From: an uncultured Prevotellaceae bacterium | Lineage (GTDB): Bacteria > Bacteroidota > Bacteroidia > Bacteroidales > Bacteroidaceae | DNA length: 43,709 bases | Assembly: GCA_900313235.1 (NCBI GenBank) | Contig: OMQN01000009.1 | Location: 1 to 43,709, forward strand | Reading direction: 5' to 3' | Part shown: positions 7,601 through 17,075 of the stretch, in pieces | Position numbering within the stretch: the first letter of the stretch is position 1 | How the letters are laid out: each line of letters starts with the position of its first letter | Program-made: the position numbers and the translations under genes | Notes under the pieces: generated by a model | Seen by the model: the letters and a program-made list of their open reading frames with translations, nothing else | Databases searched by the model: none | Told to the model about the DNA's origin: nothing

Positions 7601-8527
7601 ATGAAAATCAAAAATATAAGCATCCTATTGCTGACGGCCGCATTGTTCGGCATTACGGCATGTTCTGAAGACGAGGGCATTCGTTCGGAGAGCATCTTCG
7701 ACAGTGTCGAGACTCCTGAGAAGACAGAGTTTGACAACTGGTTGGAGACCAACTATCGTAAGCCATTCAATATCGACTTCAAATATCGCTTTAGTGATAA
7801 GGAGTCTGACCGTGCCTACAACGTGATACCTGCCGACTTTGACAAGTCAAAGGCTCTGGCCATTCTCGTCAAGCATGTGTGGATTGAATCATACGTCGAG
7901 GCTATCAGTGCTGAGTTCATGAAAACTTACGTGCCCCGCATTATTCAACTGACAGGTTCATATAAGTGGAACGAAAACGGTTCTCAGGTGCTGGGTACCG
8001 CAGAGGGTGGTTTGAAAGTCATGCTCTATGGTGTCAACGAGCTGGACATCGACAATCCACGTATCAACACCACGAACCCATACGAAAGCCATAGTGTCAA
8101 GCCTATCGACATGAACTACTGGTTCTTCCACACCATGCACCATGAGTTCTGCCACATCCTGACACAGAAGAAAGAGTACGACCCCCTGTTCCGTACCATC
8201 AGTGCATCCAGCTACCACGCTACTGACTGGATCAACCTGGAGGACAAGAAGGTTGCAAAAGAGGGTTTTGTTACCAGCTATGCAGCCAGTGAGTACAACG
8301 AGGACTTCGCTGAGATTTATGCCACATACATCACCAACACTCCTGAAGGCTGGCAGCTCATCCTGAACCAGGCTGGTGAAAATGGTACGGCTATTCTCAA
8401 CAAGAAGCTGGAACTGATGAAAACCTACTTCAAGGACAACTGGGATCTCGACATGGACGAGCTGCGCGACATTGTACTGCGCCGTTCAGCAGAATCTGTA
8501 ACGCTTGACCTACGCACACTCAAATAA
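7601..8527 (+). CDS. Zinc metallohydrolase lipoprotein linked to SusCD (HExxH)
   Basis: The 308-residue product has a lipoprotein signal ending FGITAC (Cys21), so it is probably anchored in the outer membrane. HHEFCHILTQ places HExxH at 181-185, and a further acidic motif EDFAEIYATYI lies about 50 residues on, a likely third zinc ligand region. This architecture matches the substrate import-associated zinc metallohydrolase lipoproteins (putative zinc-binding metallopeptidase) that travel with SusC/SusD genes. The substrate is unknown; a surface endopeptidase feeding the transporter is the simplest idea. It starts 29 bp after susD and belongs to the same operon. Confidence 0.82.
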   Translation: MKIKNISILLLTAALFGITACSEDEGIRSESIFDSVETPEKTEFDNWLETNYRKPFNIDFKYRFSDKESDRAYNVIPADFDKSKALAILVKHVWIESYVEAISAEFMKTYVPRIIQLTGSYKWNENGSQVLGTAEGGLKVMLYGVNELDIDNPRINTTNPYESHSVKPIDMNYWFFHTMHHEFCHILTQKKEYDPLFRTISASSYHATDWINLEDKKVAKEGFVTSYAASEYNEDFAEIYATYITNTPEGWQLILNQAGENGTAILNKKLELMKTYFKDNWDLDMDELRDIVLRRSAESVTLDLRTLK

Positions 8528-8536
8528 TAAAAGATC

Positions 8537-9898
8537 ATGATGAAGAAATTATATTATTTACTTGCTGCCACCGTCATCTCGACGGTCTTCAGCGCCTGCT
8601 CACTGAAAGAAGACCCCATCTTTGACAAGTCAGCATCGTTGCGTTCTGATGAGAACATCGAGGCAGTACGCACTGTCTTACAGTCTGCAAGCAATGGCTG
8701 GCTGATGGAATATTATGGAGGTCTTAGCTTCGGTGGCTATAATGTAATGGTTAAATTTGAAGACGACAAGGCTACTGTTGCCAGTGAGAAGTGGGGTAAC
8801 AACCACGTGGCTGGTATTGGTGCTGATGGTAAAGTCATTACTACCACAAGTCACTTCAAGTTGGAGCAGTCTATGGGTACCGTTCTGTCGTTCGACGAAT
8901 ACAATGCTACCTTCCATTATTACTCAATGCCTAACAACCCTGACTACACTTATGAAGTAGCAGACGGTCTGGCTGGCGACTTTGAGTTCCGTGTGATGAA
9001 AGCTGAAAAGAACTATGTGGAGTTGCGCGGCAAGAAGAACAACCATAAGATTGTTATGACTCCCATCCCTGCTGACAAGACGTGGGAAAGCATCATCAAC
9101 GAGGCTGAAGAAACTGAGAAGTACATGTCATCACGTCTTTACACCTTGGCTGGCAAGGATCTGCCAGAGGGTAAAGTGATTACAGCCACCAGCAATGGCG
9201 GCTATCGCAGCTTCGTATTCGAATACCGCGATGCCTTTGACCAGAAGCAGACCGTTGTAGCTCCCTACATCGTCAAAGCAGATGGTTTCTATTTCTATGA
9301 GCCTAAAGAGGTTGACGGCTTGGTACTCGACGGACTTGTAAAGGGTACTACTGACGACTATTTCGTATTCCGCAACAATGCCAATCTCCAACTGGACACC
9401 TACATGCCTACATTGGCAGAGAACCTGGTGACAAGTGCTTGGTATCAGGTGTATAGCAGTGTTGGCGACTACGCTAAACCATATTGGGATGCCATGCTGG
9501 AGAAGTTGAAGACCTACGGCAAGAACAAGGATGAGGTAAAGATCTACTGGGCTACTATCGGTCTTACCGACGACAAGTTGGTTAGCAGAATGAAAACAGG
9601 AGAGGGCGAACCAAAGTGGGGCTTCACTGCCGAGAGTCTCAATGATGGTACACGCATCAAGTTCAACCAGAACAGTACCATCAATAACACGGATGGTAAG
9701 AAATATCGTAAGATTGGCTGGGACAAGATACTCAACTGCATCTATGGTCACACATTCGACCTGGAGTGCGACTACCAGCGTCGTCCTACATGGATTAAGA
9801 TGACGGACGTCAATGACCCCACCAATGTCATCACCGTCTACTCTACTCCGACCTACTTCATGGACGACCCGAACTATTACAACAATCTTGACAAATAA
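8537..9898 (+). CDS. DUF4302-type lipoprotein
   Basis: The 453-residue product has a lipoprotein signal ending STVFSAC and the typical opening of the DUF4302 family: EDPIFDKSASLRSDENI followed by LQSASNGWLMEYYGG and a beta-rich body with YNVMVKFEDDKATV. The family is found in Bacteroidetes operons beside SusC/SusD and the HExxH lipoprotein, and its role is unknown; ligand binding at the cell surface is inferred from context. It begins 9 bp after the preceding gene, and ends in an aromatic, Asn-rich stretch. A GC-rich hairpin follows. Confidence 0.8.
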   Translation: MMKKLYYLLAATVISTVFSACSLKEDPIFDKSASLRSDENIEAVRTVLQSASNGWLMEYYGGLSFGGYNVMVKFEDDKATVASEKWGNNHVAGIGADGKVITTTSHFKLEQSMGTVLSFDEYNATFHYYSMPNNPDYTYEVADGLAGDFEFRVMKAEKNYVELRGKKNNHKIVMTPIPADKTWESIINEAEETEKYMSSRLYTLAGKDLPEGKVITATSNGGYRSFVFEYRDAFDQKQTVVAPYIVKADGFYFYEPKEVDGLVLDGLVKGTTDDYFVFRNNANLQLDTYMPTLAENLVTSAWYQVYSSVGDYAKPYWDAMLEKLKTYGKNKDEVKIYWATIGLTDDKLVSRMKTGEGEPKWGFTAESLNDGTRIKFNQNSTINNTDGKKYRKIGWDKILNCIYGHTFDLECDYQRRPTWIKMTDVNDPTNVITVYSTPTYFMDDPNYYNNLDK

Positions 9899-9912
9899 CT
9901 TTTTCCAACACG

Positions 9913-9948
9913 CCGGAGGAGGGAAAGAAACCCCTTCCCTCCTTCCGG
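9913..9948 (+). other. GC-rich hairpin after the DUF4302 gene
   Basis: CCGG-A-GGAGGGAA pairs with TTCCCTCC-TT-CCGG, with a small bulge. No T-run follows, so it may be an mRNA-stabilising or partial-termination hairpin separating the lipoprotein genes from the secreted protein gene at 9975. Confidence 0.5.
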
Positions 9949-9974
9949 TTACATAATTAACTTTTTAAAACAAA

Positions 9975-11303
9975 ATGATTATGAAGAAAACTTTACTTAT
10001 CGCTGTCGCTACCGTTATGGTAGCACTGGGTGCAAATGCACAGTTTGCACGCGTAGCCTCCAAGACTATGGGTTATGCCGCCTATCAAAACAATTTCAAG
10101 CTGGAGAATGTGATGGCTAAAGAGTATCAGTCTCCTGTTAGCAAGAATCTGACTGCACACAGAGCAGCTCCTGCTTCTATCGAAGGTGACTACATCTTGA
10201 ATGCAGACAACTTTGATGCTACTTTCACTGCAAGTACCACATTCTCAGTTGTTGCTCAGTCTGGAACAATCACGCTGGATCAGTACGACGGAAATCCCTC
10301 ATTCGACTACAACGTTGTTTTGAACGACTTCTCTTATGCTGGCGCTGTTGTTTACGGAAACTATAATGCAGAACAGGGTTTCATCGAGATTCCTGTACAG
10401 ACCATCTACACACACGCAACCTATAAAGAAATCGTCATTTCTGGTGGTTATCGTAAAGGAGAAGAGAATGTTGGCTATGGAAAGGCTATCATCCTGACTG
10501 TCAATGAAGATGGTTCTATGGACATTGATGAGGATATTGAAGAGGAAGGTGACCTGCCTACAACCGGTTGGGTATCATTCCTGCCCAACTATGAAGGCGG
10601 CGGTTTGTGGAACTATGGTTTCGACATTGCCGTTGTGAAGCCCAATGCAACAATGTACTATAAAACAACAGGTAAGAACCTTGGTGGTAATGGATCTAGC
10701 TGGGCAAAAGTTCAGAAGAGAGTATATGTAGATGACTACGGAACTGAGCTCGTTGTCAATGGCTTCCTGGGTCTTGCTCCTGTCTCTGTTATTGTAGAAG
10801 ACGGCACCTGCAAGATTCCTTTCGGTCAGCTTATGGATGACCATGATTATGAGGAGCCTTACGGATTTATGCACCTCGTAGGTTGCTATATTGAAGGCAA
10901 CAGTATTGGCCGTGATCCTAACAAGGAGTTCCTGAATGGCTTCGTTTCAACAGATGCAAAATCAGGAGCAAAACTTTACGAGTTCTACAAGTCAGAGTAC
11001 AAGGAAGCTTGGACTGACGAAGATGGTGAGCACGAAGCTGGTTACTATATGGTAGACAATGATCCCGAATATTGCCGTTACTATGCTGTTGCAAGTAACA
11101 ATGATGCAGATGGTGCTGCTTATTCGATGGGTTGGTGCTGCAACACTTGGATTGAGACTGACCCTGTAGAGGGAACAGGTATCAGCGACGTGAAGACCAA
11201 CGCTAAGAGCACTGTGAAGACCTACAACCTGATGGGTCAGGAGGTTAATGCTAACGCTAAGGGTCTCATCATCCGCGACGGCAAGAAGATGCTGAACAAG
11301 TAA
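9975..11303 (+). CDS. Secreted protein of unknown function with short C-terminal sorting-like tail
   Basis: The 442-residue product starts with a signal peptide (MKKTLLIAVATVMVALGANA, residues 3-22; ATG at 9975, with a second ATG at 9981). The body is beta-rich with many Tyr, Gly and Asp residues and no motif I can name. The last 28 residues (TYNLMGQEVNA then KGLIIRDGKKMLNK) match the ends of the next two proteins. Such tails resemble a minimal type IX secretion C-terminal domain, but this is inference. It lies 76 bp after the DUF4302 gene, probably reading through from the susC promoter, and is closed by a strong terminator. Confidence 0.75.
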   Translation: MIMKKTLLIAVATVMVALGANAQFARVASKTMGYAAYQNNFKLENVMAKEYQSPVSKNLTAHRAAPASIEGDYILNADNFDATFTASTTFSVVAQSGTITLDQYDGNPSFDYNVVLNDFSYAGAVVYGNYNAEQGFIEIPVQTIYTHATYKEIVISGGYRKGEENVGYGKAIILTVNEDGSMDIDEDIEEEGDLPTTGWVSFLPNYEGGGLWNYGFDIAVVKPNATMYYKTTGKNLGGNGSSWAKVQKRVYVDDYGTELVVNGFLGLAPVSVIVEDGTCKIPFGQLMDDHDYEEPYGFMHLVGCYIEGNSIGRDPNKEFLNGFVSTDAKSGAKLYEFYKSEYKEAWTDEDGEHEAGYYMVDNDPEYCRYYAVASNNDADGAAYSMGWCCNTWIETDPVEGTGISDVKTNAKSTVKTYNLMGQEVNANAKGLIIRDGKKMLNK

Positions 11304-11329
11304 TTCACAAATTACATACACTACAACTA

Positions 11330-11362
11330 ATCGGGAGGGCCACACGGCTCTCCCGATTTTTT
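11330..11362 (+). terminator. Rho-independent terminator closing the susC operon
   Basis: A 12-bp stem (ATCGGGAGGGCC with GGCTCTCCCGAT, one G-T pair) with loop ACAC (11342-11345) is followed directly by six T. It ends the run started at 2322. Confidence 0.9.
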
Positions 11363-11372
11363 GTGCATTACA

Positions 11373-11404
11373 TTTGGTTATCTGCAGAAATATGTGTATA
11401 TTTG
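11373..11404 (+). promoter_or_regulatory. Promoter of the two M6 protease genes
   Basis: TTTG at 11373-11376, 20 bp spacing and TATATTTG at 11397-11404, right behind the terminator. It sets the M6 start at the ATG at 11424, not the ATG at 11361. Confidence 0.75.
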
Positions 11405-11423
11405 CAAGCAAATTCACAAAAAT

Positions 11424-13601
11424 ATGAAAAGACTATCAATACTGATGATGACGATGCTGCTGGGAACAGCAGCACTTTGGGCTCGCCCTGGTTATAACAA
11501 GCCTGTAGATGTATTACAGCCCGATGGAACAACCATCACCCTGCTGATGCATGGCGACGAGTTTTTGAGCTATATGACAACTACCGATGGTTACACGGTA
11601 GTCAAGGGCGCTAACGGCTTTTACTGCTATGCAGAGAAGCAAGGCGGCACGCTGAAAGCAACAGCGATGGTGGCCAAGAACGCTGCAGAGCGCTCTGCCG
11701 AAGAACAGGCTTTCCTTGGTGGCAAGCAGAAGGGCATCCATGCAGACTTGACAGCAGCAACCAAGCAGTTTAAAGCTCAAGCAGCTCAATTGTATGCGCA
11801 CAACTATGAACAACCGTCAAATGGCAAACGACGCATCACAACCATCTGGCCTCGCATTAACTACGATAATTTCAAGGGACTGGTCATTCTGGTCAACTGG
11901 AATGACAAGACTTTCAAGACCGACAATCCACAGGAGTTCTATCAGAAGCTGACCAGCGAGAAGAACTATCAGGACGACTCAAGAACATACTATCCCGTAT
12001 CAGTGACAGGTAGTGCTCGCGACTATTTCTCAGACAACTCGATGGGCATCTTCGACCCGCAGTTTGATGTCGTTGGTCCTGTAAATATCGATTACAGTTG
12101 CACCTATCCGCACCCTAAGAATGCTGATGGCAATGTAGATGACAGCTTTGATGGACGTTTCTATAAGATTATCAAGGCCGTATTGGATGGAGTCAATAGC
12201 AATGTCAACTTTGCTGACTATGACTTAAACAGCGATGGCAATATTGACATGATTTACTTTATCTTTGCGGGTTATGGCAGCTATGTACAGGGAAATAGCA
12301 GCGATTACCTATGGCCTCATGCCAATGATTTAACAGGAGTTCCTTCGTGGTATACAGGACTGTCCACTTATGACGGAAAGAAATTCGGCCGCTATGCATG
12401 CAGCGTAGAGCTACAGGACTACGAAGGCTATGCCGCTCAGCACCAATGGCTCGACGGCATCGGCACCATCTGCCATGAGTTCGGTCACGTATTGGGACTT
12501 GCCGACCACTACGATGTCAACTATGAAGAGAATGGACTGGCTCCAACCGCAGGTTCATGGGACGTCATGGATGGTGGAGCTGACCACAACTATGGACTGA
12601 CCCCTGCCGGCTACAATGCTTTCGAACGCCATATGCTGGGATTCGGAGAGCCTACCGTCCTCGATGTTGCCGGCACCTATCAACTGGAGCCGTTCAACAC
12701 CTCAAACCAGTCGTTCCTAGTGAAAACCGCCAAAAACAACGAGGAGTTCTACCTGGAGAACCGACAGAAGACGAAGTGGGACAGCCATCTGCCTGGCCAC
12801 GGCCTGTTGGTATGGCGTGCTGACACGTCGAAGCCCAGCATCTGGAAGAGCAACAGTGTGAATATCAGTCCAACTGCCATGTACTTCGAGTTGTACGGCA
12901 ACAAGGCCGTCTCTTCATTCGACCTAAACGGGACAATATATCCTGACTGGGGCACCAAGAAAGCTGCCATTGACCTTTATTCGATTACAGAGACAGATGG
13001 CATCGTGACCTTCGAGGCAGGCAAAGACCTCTATCCAAATATCGTAGAGGATTTCGAGAATTCGCCAATGACTGACGCAGATGCTACGGACGTTGAGGGC
13101 AAGTTCTGCAAGTGGAGTCTGGCAAATGCCAAGATTGTACAGGCAGGTACTTACGGCAATGGAGCACATGTTGTGGAGATAAACCGCAACGGTACACTGA
13201 CCTCATCGGCACTGCCTCATGGTCTGCGTACCCTGCAGTTTACCATTCAGAATGGCAGCACAAAAATAAGGTTCACACCACGTGTTTCCACTGATGGAAC
13301 GACTTGGACGAATCTGGCCGCTGCAAAGGATATTACCAAGAACAAATCGCAGGAATACTCCTTCCAGAACATTCCTGCAGGCAGCATGATTCAGTTCTTT
13401 GTTCAATCCAGCAGTTCTTCTGTTTCTGCCTATATTGACGACATCCAGATATCGTTGCCCAAAGATGCATCTGGTATTGACGAAGCACGAATGGCCAAAA
13501 ACGCTACCAGTGGTAATACATACAACCTTTCCGGTCAGCGTGTAGATGCCAACTTCAAGGGCATCGTTGTGAAGGATGGGCGCAAGATGATTAACAAATA
13601 A
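11424..13601 (+). CDS. Secreted M6-family metalloprotease
   Basis: A zinc endopeptidase, probably surface-bound or secreted. The 725-residue product has a signal peptide (MKRLSILMMTMLLGTAALWA), an N-terminal segment with LQPDGTTITLLMHGDEF common in bacterial M6 proteins, and the catalytic HEFGHVLGLADHYD with HExxH at 351-355. GSWDVMDGG, the Met-turn, follows about 30 residues later. A beta-sandwich-like region leads to the tail TYNLSGQRVDA / KGIVVKDGRKMINK. The start was moved from an upstream ATG because the promoter overlaps that stretch. Substrates cannot be predicted. The gene is followed 9 bp later by a paralogue. Confidence 0.9.
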   Translation: MKRLSILMMTMLLGTAALWARPGYNKPVDVLQPDGTTITLLMHGDEFLSYMTTTDGYTVVKGANGFYCYAEKQGGTLKATAMVAKNAAERSAEEQAFLGGKQKGIHADLTAATKQFKAQAAQLYAHNYEQPSNGKRRITTIWPRINYDNFKGLVILVNWNDKTFKTDNPQEFYQKLTSEKNYQDDSRTYYPVSVTGSARDYFSDNSMGIFDPQFDVVGPVNIDYSCTYPHPKNADGNVDDSFDGRFYKIIKAVLDGVNSNVNFADYDLNSDGNIDMIYFIFAGYGSYVQGNSSDYLWPHANDLTGVPSWYTGLSTYDGKKFGRYACSVELQDYEGYAAQHQWLDGIGTICHEFGHVLGLADHYDVNYEENGLAPTAGSWDVMDGGADHNYGLTPAGYNAFERHMLGFGEPTVLDVAGTYQLEPFNTSNQSFLVKTAKNNEEFYLENRQKTKWDSHLPGHGLLVWRADTSKPSIWKSNSVNISPTAMYFELYGNKAVSSFDLNGTIYPDWGTKKAAIDLYSITETDGIVTFEAGKDLYPNIVEDFENSPMTDADATDVEGKFCKWSLANAKIVQAGTYGNGAHVVEINRNGTLTSSALPHGLRTLQFTIQNGSTKIRFTPRVSTDGTTWTNLAAAKDITKNKSQEYSFQNIPAGSMIQFFVQSSSSSVSAYIDDIQISLPKDASGIDEARMAKNATSGNTYNLSGQRVDANFKGIVVKDGRKMINK

Positions 13602-13610
13602 TACTTGAAA

Positions 13611-16151
13611 ATGAGAAGAGTATCAACCATCATTGTGATGTTGGCCATCATAACAGTCAGCATCATGGCAATACCTGCCAATAAAAAGCCTATTCAGGTG
13701 ACACAGCCTGATGGGACAACAGTGACCATTCAGCTACATGGTGACGAGTGGCTACACTTCAACACCACTGAAGACGGCTATAGCGTGGTCAAGAACCAAC
13801 AAGGCTACTACGTTTATGCCGAGAAAAAGAATGGTGAGCTGAAAGCTACGCAAATGGTGGCACACAATGCGCAGGAGCGTAAGGCCCAGGAGCTGGCTTT
13901 CTTGCAGAATGTCAAGAAGTACCAAGTTCCTGACATGACCCCTGCCAATGCTACCATGAAGGGACGTGTAGAGGCTATTGGTGCCCAACGACGTGCACAG
14001 GGAAATCGCGCTACTAACTACGAGAACTTTAAAGGTCTGATAGTCCTGATACAGTATAACGACAAGGAGTTCTCACGCGAAGACTATCCCACGGTTATCA
14101 ACAACATGATTAACCAGGAGAACTACACTGGCTACGACAATGTGGTATGTACAGGTAGTGTTCACGACTACTTCTCTGACAATTCCGGCGGCATATTTAA
14201 GCCCGAATTCGATGTCTGTGGTCCCTACACTGTCGACTACAGCCAGCATGATGGAAGAAACAATTCATCCCAAATCCTTGTCGATGCTATCAATGCAGCC
14301 AATCCTGACATCGATTTTAGCCAGTACGACGGCGATGGCGACGGAGTAGTAGACTTGGTATTCTTTATTATTGCCGGTAATGGTTCCAACTACAGCGGCA
14401 ATGACGACGATTTGTGGTGGCCTCACCGCTCTGTACTCGTTGAGAATGACAGATACATGTATCGTGACGGAGTAAGGCTATGGGACTATGCCAGTTCTGT
14501 AGAGCTGGCTGGTTGGACGCAACGGCCTTCGACAGTTAAGATAGACGGCATTGGCACCATCTGCCATGAGTTCAGCCATGTGCTGGGACTGCCCGACTTC
14601 TATGATACTGACTATGAAGCTTCAGGAGGTCAGAGCAACGACCCAGGTGACTGGTCGCTGATGGCTGGCGGCAGCTACCTTAACGATAGTAAGACCCCTA
14701 TAGGCTACTCACTCTACGAACGCTACATAGTGGGATTCACAGACAATGTGGAGACCATCAGTCAGCCTGGCGACTACACATTAGAGCCTCTCGCCAACAA
14801 TCAAAGAGGCTACTGTCTGAACACGCCAGAACCTAATGAGTTCTTCGTGATGGAAAACCGCCAAAAGAATGCCTTCAAATGGGACGCCTATCTGCCAGGA
14901 AATGGCATGTTGGTACATCGTGTAGACCTTTCCAATAAGTCAGTATGGCAGAGCAACACAGTAAATGCCAATCCTAAGCACAACTACTACGAACTACTAC
15001 GAGCTGATGGTGTGAAAGGTGGGGCCTCTGCCAGCGATCCTTTCCCAGGATCTAAAAAGGTACATGAGCTGACTAACGTTTCATCGCCCGCCAACCTGAA
15101 GACATGGGCAGGAAAGGAAAACCAGTTCGGACTTACTAACATCCTCCAAGACACTGACGGCAATATCACCTTCACTATTGATATCTATGAACTGCTGGGA
15201 CTGTCTTTCGGTGAGATTCCGCCAATAGGTGTGGGGGTAACCTATCAGTTAGCAGCAATCAGCGAACCTTCGTATGCACAGTATTCGTTGACATGGGAGA
15301 GCAAGGACAAGTCCATCGCTACCGTTGACGAGAATGGTGTTGTGAAAGGCATCAGTGCTGGCACTTGCGAAATCACAGCAACAAGCGACAATGATATTCA
15401 AGCCTCCTGCTTCGTTACCATTGTTGACCTGCCCCATTACACCATTAATGAGTTCAAGCAACAGCCTACCGATCAAATCGGTATTCTGGAGCTGACCAAT
15501 ACAGAGGTGCTGTATACCTATCAGAAGGACAACATACAGATTGCCTTTCTGCGCGACGCCACAGGTGCCATCATGCTATACGATGCCAATCTGCCTATCC
15601 AGACTGACGATATCCTCAATGGCACAGTCATTGTCAAGGCCGGCATCAGCAATAAGGTTCCACAAGCCATTGGACTGGCGGGAAGCACCAATGACGAGCA
15701 TTTCACTGTCACAGCAGGCAGTGGTGTACAACCTCGTGAGGTATCATTTGAAGACCTGACAGAAGCAGACTATAGCGACCTGGTGGTGGTAAAAGCCACG
15801 AAACTGAAAAGAAGCAATGGTATATGGGCATACGACAACAACAAGCGTGCTCGTGTATGGGCTAACGAATTTGGTATTCCGACAGGTATTAGCAGTTCAG
15901 AAAAGCTCACAGACAAGTTCTATGATGTCACTGCCATCTATGGCACAGACATCAAGAGTAATATCAGCATCAACCAGTTGAACGTCACCAAGGCTGTAAA
16001 GGAGGTTGAAGCTCCTACCGGCATCAAGCAGATAACCAACAGCCAAAAGCAAACGGCTAACAGCCCTATCTACAACATGGCAGGTCAGCGGGTAGACACC
16101 AGCTACAAGGGCTTGGTCATCAAGAACGGAAAGAAGACCATCAATAAGTAA
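13611..16151 (+). CDS. Secreted M6-family metalloprotease with Ig-like (Big2) domain
   Basis: This is the second zinc endopeptidase, 846 residues from the ATG at 13611 (a TTG lies two codons upstream). The signal peptide and the N-terminal VTQPDGTTVTIQLHGDEW segment mirror the upstream protein. HEFSHVLGLPDFYD gives HExxH at 322-326, and GDWSLMAGGSY is the Met-turn. After the protease domain it has extra parts: a Big2-like domain (about 544-606, with TWESKDKSIATVDENGVV and KGISAGTCEITATS) and an OB-fold-like domain (about 610-800). It ends in the shared tail IYNMAGQRVD / YKGLVIKNGKKTINK. Lying 9 bp after its paralogue, it is co-transcribed with it. Confidence 0.9.
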   Translation: MRRVSTIIVMLAIITVSIMAIPANKKPIQVTQPDGTTVTIQLHGDEWLHFNTTEDGYSVVKNQQGYYVYAEKKNGELKATQMVAHNAQERKAQELAFLQNVKKYQVPDMTPANATMKGRVEAIGAQRRAQGNRATNYENFKGLIVLIQYNDKEFSREDYPTVINNMINQENYTGYDNVVCTGSVHDYFSDNSGGIFKPEFDVCGPYTVDYSQHDGRNNSSQILVDAINAANPDIDFSQYDGDGDGVVDLVFFIIAGNGSNYSGNDDDLWWPHRSVLVENDRYMYRDGVRLWDYASSVELAGWTQRPSTVKIDGIGTICHEFSHVLGLPDFYDTDYEASGGQSNDPGDWSLMAGGSYLNDSKTPIGYSLYERYIVGFTDNVETISQPGDYTLEPLANNQRGYCLNTPEPNEFFVMENRQKNAFKWDAYLPGNGMLVHRVDLSNKSVWQSNTVNANPKHNYYELLRADGVKGGASASDPFPGSKKVHELTNVSSPANLKTWAGKENQFGLTNILQDTDGNITFTIDIYELLGLSFGEIPPIGVGVTYQLAAISEPSYAQYSLTWESKDKSIATVDENGVVKGISAGTCEITATSDNDIQASCFVTIVDLPHYTINEFKQQPTDQIGILELTNTEVLYTYQKDNIQIAFLRDATGAIMLYDANLPIQTDDILNGTVIVKAGISNKVPQAIGLAGSTNDEHFTVTAGSGVQPREVSFEDLTEADYSDLVVVKATKLKRSNGIWAYDNNKRARVWANEFGIPTGISSSEKLTDKFYDVTAIYGTDIKSNISINQLNVTKAVKEVEAPTGIKQITNSQKQTANSPIYNMAGQRVDTSYKGLVIKNGKKTINK

Positions 16152-16188
16152 TGTGTGAGGAGGTTTCCCCTCAACACACCATAACAAT

Positions 16189-16220
16189 AAAGCGGGCCTC
16201 AACAGAGACCCGCTTTATTT
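16189..16220 (+). terminator. Terminator after the M6 pair
   Basis: AAAGCGGGCCTC pairs with GAGACCCGCTTT (one mismatch) around loop AACA, followed by ATTT. A smaller GTGTGAGG/CCTC hairpin precedes it. The downstream gene is on the other strand, so it may work in both directions. Confidence 0.75.
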
Positions 16221-16223
16221 GGT

Positions 16224-17075
16224 TTATTTTACCAGCACCACCAGATACTTGCTGGTAGACCAGAACTGCTGGGGATTGGTGATACGTAAGATGTACTGTT
16301 TGTTGGCATCCTGCGCCAACGTGTAGCTCGACTGTGGGTGAGCCGTCAATATCTTGGCAGAACGGCTATAGAGACGTATCTCCTTGTCCACACGGATGTC
16401 AATCTTGGTAAAATAGTCACGATTGAAGTTGGAACGCAGCACCTTACCATCTTCAATGATGCGCTGGGCTTTCAGCTCCTTCTTCGTACCATAGGCAAAC
16501 CATGCGGTGTTGAGCTGCTTGTCCTGGGTAGAGATGGTCTGCGACTTCTGGGTGGACTCCTCCTGCAGATGGCTGACATTACCTGTCAAGGCGCTGACCT
16601 GCTGGTTCAGTTCACCAATCTGCATATCCTTAGCCTCCAACTCTGCCTGCAACTGACGCAGCTGGTTGTCCTTCTCATCCAACTGCTGGGTAAGGTTATC
16701 GAGCGTACGACGCAACTGGTCGGCCTTCACAGAACTCTGACGCAGTTGGTTGCGCAGCTTGCTGATGAGCTCACGGTTCTGTCGCATCTGGCTCTGGATG
16801 AACTCCATGTTCTCACGGATGCCCTCTGCTGCGGTGGTTCCTTCGCCATTCTTGGCAATGGTGACACGCTGCTCAGCCTCATTGATGGCACGAAAACCCT
16901 CCTGGATGTCATTCATCGTTGCCACCATATCATCTATCTCGTTGTCTTTCTGCTCGATGATACGTGTCAAGGAATCACGCTGCTGAAGCAATGCCTGTTC
17001 TGCAGGATTACTTTTTTTCTGTGTACATGCAGTCAGTGCCAACAGGCACAAGGCTGCTATCATCAACTTTTTCAT
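16224..17075 (-). CDS. Coiled-coil lipoprotein (Cbp1-like)
   Basis: The 283-residue product has a lipoprotein signal ending ALTAC (Cys17) and a long predicted coiled coil (about 22-195) rich in Gln, Glu and Leu heptads, such as LRRTLDNLTQQLDEKDNQL. A globular C-terminal domain of about 90 residues ends in a hydrophobic strand (KYLVVLVK). Similar Bacteroidetes proteins are annotated as Cbp1-family collagen-binding adhesins; I hold that name loosely, and a periplasmic or outer membrane structural role is equally possible. The gene begins 33 bp after rsmI on the same strand and is probably co-transcribed. Confidence 0.7.
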   Translation of the reverse strand: MKKLMIAALCLLALTACTQKKSNPAEQALLQQRDSLTRIIEQKDNEIDDMVATMNDIQEGFRAINEAEQRVTIAKNGEGTTAAEGIRENMEFIQSQMRQNRELISKLRNQLRQSSVKADQLRRTLDNLTQQLDEKDNQLRQLQAELEAKDMQIGELNQQVSALTGNVSHLQEESTQKSQTISTQDKQLNTAWFAYGTKKELKAQRIIEDGKVLRSNFNRDYFTKIDIRVDKEIRLYSRSAKILTAHPQSSYTLAQDANKQYILRITNPQQFWSTSKYLVVLVK

